Shown here piece by piece: positions 54,790-64,000 of a stretch of DNA of 64,000 nt. The notes beneath the pieces are model-generated. The model made no database searches and was not told the origin of the DNA. It was given only the letters and a program-made list of their open reading frames with translations. Position numbers and translations under genes: made by a program. Source of the DNA: Bolinopsis microptera (taxonomy: Eukaryota; Ctenophora; Tentaculata; Lobata; Bolinopsidae); contig NC_087080.1 in assembly GCF_026151205.1 (NCBI RefSeq), positions 6,428,797 through 6,492,796 of the forward strand, read 5' to 3'. Positions within the stretch are counted from its first letter, which is position 1, and the number at the start of each line of letters is the position of its first letter.

Positions 54790-56561
54790 ATCACAATGCT
54801 GGCAAGCATTACCGTCGCCCTTATATTCACAATACTATTTACCCCCTATACTATAAACTATTATATCCCCTTTATTGATTTCCATGCATTAAGACTCATC
54901 GAAAGTAGATCAGCAGGTACATTTAAGTTCAAAACATTCTAATTCAATGTTAAAGATGACAGGAATACGAAATAGTTATATGGAGGTTTTTAAGAAATTT
55001 GCGCAAAATACGCGCCAGCATGTTATACGAAATTAGGTAAAAAACCCAAAATCGCCATATTCAGGTGCCTTAAAAACCATGTTAAAATTGAGTTAGAGAT
55101 CTGAAACTTTGCAGGGCGTCTAGACCTTGTCTAGATCGACTGTAAAAAATTTCATGTTTCAGGAGTATCGTGAAGTGGGTTTTCTGGAACCCCTGTTTTA
55201 CAACAGATTGTCGTGAAGATATATATATAATATAGACGCTTTTTGCAGTCAATTGTAGCCTACATTTAAGTGTCCGTAGATTCGAAAGTATAAACGATAC
55301 AGTCATCTCGAACCACAGGTTTTAAAGATAATCGTTTAAGCTTTAGTTTACATTGTATTGAAAAATAATTTAACGTCATCATCATCACTTGATGACGTCA
55401 TCAAATTAAGTGTTTTAAAAACTTGATTTTTGACAAAGTAACAACTTTTCAAATCGATTTTACGCTATTAAGGAGTAATTTTATTCAAAATCTGAGGACA
55501 TTTTTACCTTAGATAATTGTTCAAGCATTCCGAAAATCTACCGGAATAGTTTCCTACCTTGCTCCTTCATAAAGATATTTGCAATTGAAGTTAGTGCTTT
55601 TTTGAAGAATAATTTTATAAAAACACAAAAGTTGTGAATTAGTATTCTCTGGTGTTGGGTCATCCCTTGGGTTGTGGAGCTCAATTTTGCTTCTTAAAGG
55701 TCTAAATTGTGTTATAGGCTAGTTTTAAAGTTAAAAATCGAAAAGTTGCACACGTGGGGACATGCCCAAATTTATTTAAAATAGCTAAAATCACTAAAAT
55801 TTTTGATTTTCACGATTTTTATCAACTTTGGAGTCCTGTTGTGATCCAAGTTCTTCTTGAAATCTTCTGAAACTTTGCATGCTTATCAAACTATATATTA
55901 AATACCACTATGCAAAAATTTACGGTGATTCAATATTGTATGCGCACGCAACGTCCGCTCAAAGTTTGCACGTGCGAAAGGTGAGAATTTTGCTCATTCG
56001 TGATTTCGAATATATTCTGCTTTCCACGATATTTAAATGGCATTATATATGAATTTAATGCCAACTTGAATGAGTAAAAAGTGCCATATTCAGTCGGTTA
56101 TCGACAGATATACCTAACTAAACACAAGGAAACGTTTTCAAAGGCAGAATTTCGAAATCGTCGGAATTACCTCCTTGTTAATGAAGTTTCGATTGTGTAA
56201 ATTATCCTGACATTATAATCAAAAAGAGATGATATTTGACCAAAACCCATAATCATGGGTAGAGTGTACTGCTGCCAGTGTCTCTCTTTTCCAAACAAAA
56301 GGAAGTGATATTAATTTGAGGAACCGTCCGCTAATGCAAATTGATACCGAGAATGAAATCGGTCGCTCGCTTTTCCCATTTAATAAGCTTTATTACAATT
56401 CGTAAGCCGTGAATGAATGGGAAAAGCGAGCGACCGATTTCATTCTCGGTATCAATTTGCATTAGCGGACGGTTCCTCAAATTAATATCATTTCCTTTTG
56501 TTTGGAAAAGAGAGACACTGGCAGCGGTACACTCTACCCATGATTATGGGTTTTGGTCAAA
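54790..56561. repeat. Dispersed repeat C, copy 2
   Basis: Collinear with 28926-31018 over most of its length with scattered substitutions and indels. It starts at ATCACAATGCTGGCAAGCA and ends at GGTTTTGGTCAAA. The terminal palindrome spans 56235-56561, with arms meeting around 56390. It lacks the GC hairpin insertion of copy 1. Confidence 0.8.
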
Positions 56562-56911
56562 TAAACCTATAAAATTTTTGATACATAGTTACGTATCGGC
56601 GGCGTATCGGCCTTCGGCGGCGCGAAAAGTAGCATGCAACGTATGTCAACAAAATTTAATTTGCTTGCATTTTTAAAATTTTTGTGCCATTCATGTTTTT
56701 ATCATGATCACAGATCAAAATATCAAATTTTTCACAAAACTGATTTGCTTCATACCTTTTGGGAATGATTATTGAGTTTCGCCTTGGTGCTTCACCTAAC
56801 CATTTGCTTTTGTGCCACTGCGGGCGAGCTTGTATCACAAGCGCCACTGCAAACGCAAGGGCAACCTTGGTGCCATATTTAATGACGCGCGGCTTTTGTG
56901 TTTTGGAGCTA

Positions 56912-57008
56912 CAGTTACCTGGGACGGGGACCTCAGGCTATTATATTTATGTTCATAATCATAAATGATAGAGATTCGGTGGAATGTCAGGCTGAGCGCG
57001 GCCCAGTA
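56912..57008. repeat. Third copy of the GACCTCAGGCTAT repeat
   Basis: Similar to the units at 52941-53108, again ending in GGCTGAGCGCGGCCCAGTAA. It is slightly longer because of an AT-rich insertion. Confidence 0.75.
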
Positions 57009-59577
57009 AAGCTATAGTAAATGTAAAAGTCACGTAGTTTGATGAAATTCATTAATTGTCGTCGTATTATTCCGTCATATCTGATATTTTCAGTTTTTGG
57101 AATGTGGTCGGTTTGAAAATTTATAAAAACCTTCCATTGGAATTTACGAAAAACTTGGTAGATTATAAATATTGGATTTTATTTAGCTGATATAATAAAA
57201 TAATAGCTAGCGATGAAAATGCTGTCCATATTGTTAATGGAATAACCAGTAACCCGGCGTGCGCTACTTTCTTGCCGGTAGCACTTTACTTGCCTCGTAG
57301 CACTTAAACTTTTCTTTTGATCCTAATATGAGTCTTGTCTCTAAAAACTTAACTGAGCTAGCGTTTTGGTGTGTGCAAAAGCTTTCAGGCACGCACATTC
57401 CTTGCCCTGTTAGTTACCTGTCCCTTCAAAATCAAACGAACAGTCAAGGACAAAAAGTCATACACCAAATGAGCATTATATTTCTATGAATTGTTTTACT
57501 CAGAACCTGTATAATCTCTATCGGTGGTTACAGAGGTGCCAGTACTCTTCCACCCACAGCGATAAGTGATTTGGACCTTAACCAGATCAACACTCCTGCT
57601 TGTTGTTGTGATGTGAATTTGTGGATTTTTATTTTTAGTTGACCATTTATATATATATTACAAACGGTTTTATTTTTTACCCTGGTTTTTAGATTTTTAC
57701 CATTTTTATAACATATAATTTATTAGTTATTAGAATATATATTCGCATATATCCACACTATTTACATTACACGTACAACGTGATATTATTATCAGTGCAG
57801 TGTGTACAACACCAACTACACCAATCAATTGCCAATCTGCGAAACATTTATTTATTATTATCACTTCGAGATGGCCTACTCTCATGCTGTCTATAGGTGA
57901 GCAAGGGACGCAAAATGTCGAGGTTCTGGGATCATTCCCCAGTTGTCCCCAGTTTTTCAGAGTTAATCATCTCCTATACACAGCATGAGAGCTACATGAA
58001 CTTATAGCTAGACAATTACCATTGTTGAAATTATCTGTATATTTTTCGAAACATTTTCCATTAAGTGCAGTAGCTCATCTGCATAATATTTGCATAAATG
58101 CAAGGTCTTTCATTGCTGTAAAGCTTTTTGTGTTGTATGGTGCATTACTTGTTGGAACAGGCCTTTACTTATCACTTCAATCACTACCACTGAAGTAAAC
58201 GCATGTCAAATGATGGTTAGTCTAGTGTGATACACTTGTTCTACTTGATGAATTGATATCAAAACTCACAGGTTGATTCACATGTAGTCTGGAACAATTT
58301 TAAAAATATATTTAGAATATTCTGATCGTGTTAAATTATATTAAAATATATCCCCAGGGTCAAATCGCCAAATTATACAACACACAGTCACAATTTCTTA
58401 TCAGATTTGATATTTTAAGCATTAATTGTTTCACACTAAGTGATTTCATTAAAATTGAAATAAATCATAGATTTTCATTATTTTTCCATGAAATTTTGCA
58501 TTTTAACCTTATTGTGGAAGTAATTTTTGATTTAGACCTCCAACAAATCAAGATATAGGTATATTAAATAATATTAAAGTATATCTCTGGGGTCGAAGAC
58601 ACAAAATATACATACACTTTAATATACTTTAATATGGTCACCCCAAATTTGGCAGCATTACTTATATCATCATTTCTTTAAGATGGTAATATAAATATTC
58701 AAACTTACAATGACAATCGACAATGTACTGATGATGGGTATAAAGTATATACCTTGGTAGTAAATATCACACTTTTGCTTGTCATGAGGAGGGTCAATTC
58801 AATGAATTGGGCTCCTTTTCATTGCTCAATGAATGCTCACAGTTGTTTAGTCTTTTCAAAACTTGGATAATTATTGTTCGTGTTGGAATTTCTGAATATC
58901 AATAAAAAATTTGACACTTATACCATTAAATTAATTTTGCATTCCATGTGCCAAGAATCCAAAGAATTTGTCAGCATTTATTCCTTATGCATTTGACTAT
59001 CATATGTATATTGCATCAAACAATTTCTACGAAATGTTTTTGAAATATTTATAATGATGTGTGATACTGATGGTGTTTTGTGTCATTATTATTTGATTTG
59101 ATTTGATTTTGTGTTATGTAAATTCTATTGACCTATTGGTTTTTCTGTATCCGCTGTTTTCTAATTATGAATACTTTAGCTGAGAAGTGAAAGATCATGT
59201 ATATTAGAAGTTGAAAGTAGAAAGTTGTTGATGATCAAGCTCTACTTAGATAGCTCTACTATTGATGTTTGAAAAACTAACGACCTTATTCACCACCAAT
59301 GAGGTAAAATGATATTTATGGTAAAAAAGATTTCATTCTTCAAACTCCAACCAATTAAAACACTTTCTTTTGATTGCATTGAATATAAACAAGTACTCAA
59401 CAAAGAGGTACAGTATATTTGTAAAAGTGTGTCTTACATTATTTTACATTAAATGTTGAAAAGAAAATACATGTCCAAATGTAAAGCAGTTGTTTAATAA
59501 TTGTTCTCCCTTATTATTTAAATGCTAAATCGGTATAGTATCAAAAATCTGCATCAAATTGTAGTAACAGTTTGTTT
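57009..59577. other. Intergenic region with no gene recognised
   Basis: AT-rich. A small inverted-repeat unit (about 57877-57992) has ends CTCTCATGCTGT-TATAGG in opposite orientation. Two related stretches at 58324-58370 and 58561-58610 share ATTAAA-TATAT-C-GGGTC. No coding exon could be supported on either strand. Confidence 0.5.
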
Positions 59578-62381
59578 TCACTTGTCCCAACGAACAACAG
59601 GCACATAACCATCAATCTTTGTCCTGTACAAACACAAGACTGTCACAGAGTTACCACTGAGTTTCATTCCACATCCTGTCTCCGCTGCACCGTCTCGGAC
59701 AGAGATCTGGGAATTATCACTTGGTTATCAAGCTGACAAGTCGACCCACAATATAATAATGCATTTTACGGTAAAATTTTTACCTCAATTGCTTCTTGAA
59801 CTTAACTCTGGATTTTTTCTAGCCTCGTTTGGTGTATTCGATTTTATGCTCATTGACAAAGTGCTTGCAACTTACCTCTCGTATTTTATCGTATTTCAGA
59901 TATCTGAAATCCTTGCAGACATAGGAAGAAGGCTGGTTATTTGTCCCATGAACTTTGTATACAACTGCTTCTAATCTGGTGTATTATTAATTATGTTATT
60001 GTGACAATTTGCCACATCATAGGTTCAATAATTTCAAGTTTTACTTTTTGAGTTGTTTAAAAACCCGTGTAAGTGTAACGTACCCGTCAAACTTCCCTTT
60101 CCAGTTCTTGCTGTAGTAACTAACATGAATCCATTTGTTCAAGTTCTGCTGTACCTTAGCAGCTAGTTCATCACTCCATCTGGGTAGAGACTAGTTAACT
60201 TGTTGTTTTGTATTTTTGCCAAATCGTACAAATTCCTCGTTGGTGTGAAATTTCTCTTCTAGAACTGCACTTAATGCTTTGTAACCCTTAGCCTCCCCAC
60301 TCCTAGCAACATATTATATGACCTCAACCTTTCAACATCTCACGTCAAATAAGCTCCCTCTGAAAAACCTCCCTCCCTGCCCGTGTCAAAACATGAGTTC
60401 ACCACTACAATAATTAGTGCTTCGTAATCATAGTTGTCAATGATATTTGGAATGTAAGAGTAAGACTTAGTAAGAGACAGTTCAGACTTCCGGAAGATTT
60501 CTCCTAAAAATTAAGATGTACCATTTGCAATTCTATAATTCGGAATCCTATTTTTAGGAATTTCTGAAGTGCAATTTCCAAAGCAATGATATTCCTGGAA
60601 GGGGTTATCACACAATGAACCTTCCAAACAGCCTTATCTCCCTGCACGTGTCATACACGTGTCACGCACGTGTCATGTTCCCTGCACGTGTCATGGGTTC
60701 ACCGGTACACTGTACCAGAATCAGGTACAATGTACCAGTGAACTCACAGTTATGATAGTTAATAGTGTACCTGATGTGCCATGTTCCCTTGTGCTCTGTA
60801 CGTAGGCACTCCTGGATGTCAGCTGCACTAACAGCACCGTCTCCTTCCTCGTAAGTGTCCAGCTCGTCGTAACTGTCTAACTCGTCTTGTCCTGGGAGTG
60901 GTATTTCGTAGAGTTATTTATTAGAGTTATTAGAGTTTTCTGAGGAAATTTCAAATTGAAATTTTGAATTCGATTGTTTCGGGAGTATAGCTACCAATGT
61001 AATAATAGTGCTGAAGACTAGATGATATCAAACATAATGAAACCATCATCCTCATGATAGGTTGGTGACAATATTAGCAGTGAACTGTGACTACAGGACT
61101 TTACCATAGTCTACCATTTCCAATCACTATCCATTGTTCTCCAATAATGAGCTACCTTCATCTCCAATAAACGATTAATTACACCTTCAATTATACCATC
61201 ACGTCAACCTAAGAACTGTGTATATAACACTGGTACGTTACATTGGAGATGGCTCTCTCGTGTTACATGGCACTATGTCACATTGTAATATTCAGCTATG
61301 TGGTGTCTCAGTGTGTGAGTGTGTGATATTGTGTGATATTGTGTGAGTGTGTCACGTGATAAAGGTGTCGATGAGCTAAAATTCACACTCTTGTATCACT
61401 AAGCACAAATACTCCTGTGTAAATCATATATAGTAAGGTATGTTGATTTGTAACAGGAAAAACGTGTGCTTTGGTATACCTGAAGAATCAGTAAAAATGT
61501 CAGGTATTTACGTTATGCCTACTCTGTTAGTAGCTCGGTCGGTGGTTTGGAGATTAGTTTATATATATATAATGATACACAGTGTAGAGCCTAACAAATT
61601 AGTTGAGATATATAGAGCCTAACTATGTGAAAATGAGGGAACAACTGTGTTACTAACTTTAACTGAGTCCTACCTACTTTTACTGTGTAATATGAGAATT
61701 AAAGATGTCTAAGTATGATATTAGTGATAATAGCACTGCATTTAACACTACAGCAAGTTCTGAATAGCAACAGATTATTGACTTGAGACTTCTAGATTTG
61801 GACTGACCAAGTAAAATATCTTCTCGTGATATAACCCAAATAATTAGCGTTATAATTAGCGCTATAATTATTTGGATGATATCATGAAAAGGCAGAAGGA
61901 CAATACGTTACGAGTTACAGCCTGTCTTTCAAAACTATCTGACCATGACGATTATCGTATTACTTAATACCCCAGCTCCTTAGATAGTTTACATCAGAAC
62001 GCATTTCTGGGCACTACTAGTTACTACTATGGTTTTGTATTACTTATGAGTTGTTTAATATCTCCTGACTATAGTTAGTTAATTAGTACTACAGTGGGAC
62101 GCTATGCTAATTACGAGCTCGAGCGGAAATTCCAGTAACTGTAGTCTACAGACTGTAGACACAAGATACTCTTGACATCTGAATTTAGAAGTTGACGGAA
62201 CTATTCTAATTTATTAGGGTTAGCAGCTATGAAGGTGTATTATGAATGACATTATAATAGATATGATGATAATGATTGATAATTTAAATTTTCTTTAAAA
62301 TCTCAAACCTTGAGCAGAAGTAGCGAGTAGTAGGCAACACTCAGAGAAGAGTAAAACCAAGATCAGATCTCTCGAGAACAT
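59578..62381 (-). CDS. Small secreted CAP-like protein, five exons
   Basis: Traced on the minus strand: 62381-62309 (ATG and signal peptide), 60891-60771, 60179-60084, 59975-59876 and 59706-59578 (stop). All introns are GT-AG, phases match (1, 2, 2, 0), and 519 nt gives 172 residues. The start MFSRDLILVLLFSECCLLL is a clear signal peptide. It is followed by an acidic linker (DELDSYDELDTYEEGDG), then DIQECLRTEHKGTW and RWSDELAAKVQ, which resemble the first helix of a CAP/SCP domain. The C-terminal part TGCGM and SVTVLCLYRTKIDG resembles the CAP 'GCG...VVC-Y' end. The usual GEN and H-F-x-Q-x-x-W motifs are not visible and the middle is short, so it is either a very divergent CAP protein or an unrelated secreted family. 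The gene model is better supported than the family name. Confidence 0.6.
62309..62381 (-). CDS. Signal-peptide exon of the CAP-like gene
   Basis: The ATG is at 62381-62379. The exon encodes 24 residues rich in Leu with a likely cleavage after ATSA, ending in phase 1 with donor GTTTGAG. The next exon starts in phase 1 at 60891, about 1.4 kb away, making this the longest intron of the gene. Confidence 0.55.
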
Positions 62382-63899
62382 GTTACTCCAAGTCTCCAAC
62401 CCCAATATCGAGTCAACAGAAAAGAGAGAGAGAGAGGGAAAGAGAGGGACGCTGTACTTCTAAATGCACCTGCTAAACTGAAGCAATGAGAGATCCATCT
62501 GTCCCCTTTTTCTTGTAAATCTTATAATCGCTGACACGTGTTTTTGAGGTAATTGTGCCTGGTATTTGATATAGAGACAAAAAGCTAACTCAGTAAAGTA
62601 ACTACCTCTCCAGTCTACCATCCACAGCTGAAGACCATTAACACTATTTGAAAGTTTCTAAAACAGCACCCTGCCGAGTGCCGTATGACGTATCAATATA
62701 ACTCCAGCCCCCCCCCCCCCCCCCCACCCCCACTCCCCTTTAGTTGCAAAGGTTTTCTAGTTTAGGTTATTACAGGTTTACCGGTGTTTGGCTCGACTCA
62801 TTTGTTATAATAGCTTACCTTCGGTCTTTGATTTCATGGTCATGTACGTCACCAAAGATACCGTAATTTTAATTTAAGTAAACGTTAGTGCGATTCTGTA
62901 ATAAGTGGGTCTGTTAATTTTATGGTCTCTGCACTTGTAAGTAATGCAATTAATTTTTGACATCAGCTATTCGTTAAGAAGTAATTCTCGCTTCACTGAT
63001 TTTTTTCATAATCTGAATCTGGAAGATTTACTTCGTTGACAGAAAAAAGAAGGGTTTTTTGGCATTTACAATTTGAAAAATGTATCTACTGCATACTATA
63101 GGAGCTCCCTCCGGAGAGGGTGAGGGTGGTAGGTAAACATAAGGTCACAATTCTCTAAACATCGTGTAAACGAATGCACGTGAACATTATCAGGTGGCAG
63201 ACATTTGAAGTAAAGCCAAACCGAGCTTTCTGAACATTAGCTGAGTATGATACAGGAAGTTAATTTGGTTTTATTCACCGCAACTCCATAAACTTACTTC
63301 TACTTTTTGACCCTCAATACTTGCGGATTTATACTTTTGCAGTCTCTAATGTTTCCCAATATTTGCAGATGTTTAATTGGTTTGGGAGAGTATGTTTAAA
63401 CTTTTGGGGTTTTAAACACTGCGCCACTATGTTAACCAGTCATATACTGGAGACTTATGTACAATATAAATCCTACTAGAAATCCCAGAATAAAGGGCTG
63501 CTCACCTGGTCAGAAAATAGAATAGCACAAGTCATATTTAATAGCAACAGTCATATCATGTTAAATACTTATATTAAATCAAAAGGTTATTGGTGTATTA
63601 GTTTTACTTGACAATTATTCCCCAATAATTGGCAAGTAAGCTACTACCCGTTTACAATATCTGTAAAAGCTGGAATGTCTTAAGAGTGACCGCTCACCTC
63701 GTTTGCAATGAACTGAAACATGATAACTATTCACGTTGTGTGGACTATTCACGTTCTGTTGTCCTTTTTTACATCTGACGGTAACCACGATATTGCAAGG
63801 AGAAGAGCTTGGAAGACTTTTGATTCTGCAAACTTTAACTGTCGTATAACCATCTAAAACAAATAATTAAATAATTAAGTGTCAACAAACATATTATAG
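62382..63899. other. Intergenic stretch or unseen 5' exons of the next gene
   Basis: Contains a C run (62709-62725) and otherwise AT-rich sequence. It may hold the promoter of the minus-strand secreted gene and, on the plus strand, 5' exons of the Ig gene that begins to show at 63900. I could not identify a convincing signal-peptide exon. Confidence 0.4.
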
Positions 63900-64000
63900 A
63901 CGAAGTTGAGGAATTCGAAACTAAATCTTTTGGAAAAGAACACAACTTGCAAATTGAGGCTGGTTCTGTGTCGAATTCCATGAATATAACGTGCGTGACA
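63900..64000 (+). CDS. Start of a further Ig-like exon, cut by the window end
   Basis: After an acceptor (ATTATAG) a phase-1 frame stays open for 33 codons to the edge: DEVEEFETKSFGKEH..., then GSVSNSMNITCVT. The spacing of a G-x-x-x ... I-T-C segment about 30 residues into the exon matches the strand B cysteine of the Ig exons of the giant gene, and the entry phase is the same. Only the first half would be visible, so the call is tentative. Confidence 0.4.

Noticed and set aside
60180-60420. Possible extra exon of the minus-strand CAP-like gene (reads AVLEEKFHTNEEFVRFG)
   Set aside because: The reading runs into a stop before joining the next exon, and no donor gives the required phase 2. 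The exons without it join perfectly. It may be a fossil exon.
63103-63119. Very small exon between a TATAG acceptor and a GTGAGG donor
   Set aside because: Only 17-20 nt with no domain content. Chance splice-like motifs are common at this scale.

Overview
The window is AT-rich animal nuclear DNA. It has many short GT-AG introns, homopolymer runs, minisatellites, foldback DNA elements and an internal TTAGGG-type telomeric tract. The species cannot be fixed from sequence alone. The gene content (a huge Ig-only cell-surface protein with no fibronectin type III domains) and the repeat style suggest an invertebrate, perhaps a non-bilaterian. No retroviral, LTR or Polinton genes were recognised.

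Positions 6425-51509 (+) are read as one gene. I traced 81 coding exons by hand. Every junction is GT/AG, every phase matches, and the exon lengths sum to 17,106 nt, exactly 5,702 codons (5,701 residues plus stop). The predicted product is a type I membrane protein: signal peptide, a GCC2/GCC3 (ephrin-receptor-like) cysteine-rich module, a sushi-like module, about 52 consecutive Ig-like domains, an unrecognised cysteine-bearing membrane-proximal region, one transmembrane helix and a short basic tail. The architecture suggests long-reach adhesion or self/non-self recognition; that function is inference. The Ig region grew by tandem duplication of an 8-domain block (17.2-22.9 kb old copy with extra domains, 24.7-36.5 kb, 36.6-41.7 kb, partial 41.8-42.8 kb), with at least one later gene-conversion tract.

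The introns carry foldback elements: 9164-10225, a 5.1 kb nested palindrome at 26466-31570 enclosing a telomeric-repeat tract, and 45820-46620. They also carry several decamer minisatellites.

Downstream, 52.5-57.0 kb is repeat-rich: GC-rich hairpins with GAA loops, a probable minus-strand retroposon, and a second copy of one component of the intron palindrome. A five-exon minus-strand gene (62381 to 59578) encodes a small secreted, divergent CAP-like protein of 172 residues. The last 101 bases look like the start of another plus-strand Ig exon, so related genes may be clustered here. The first 6.4 kb holds only simple repeats and no gene I can support.
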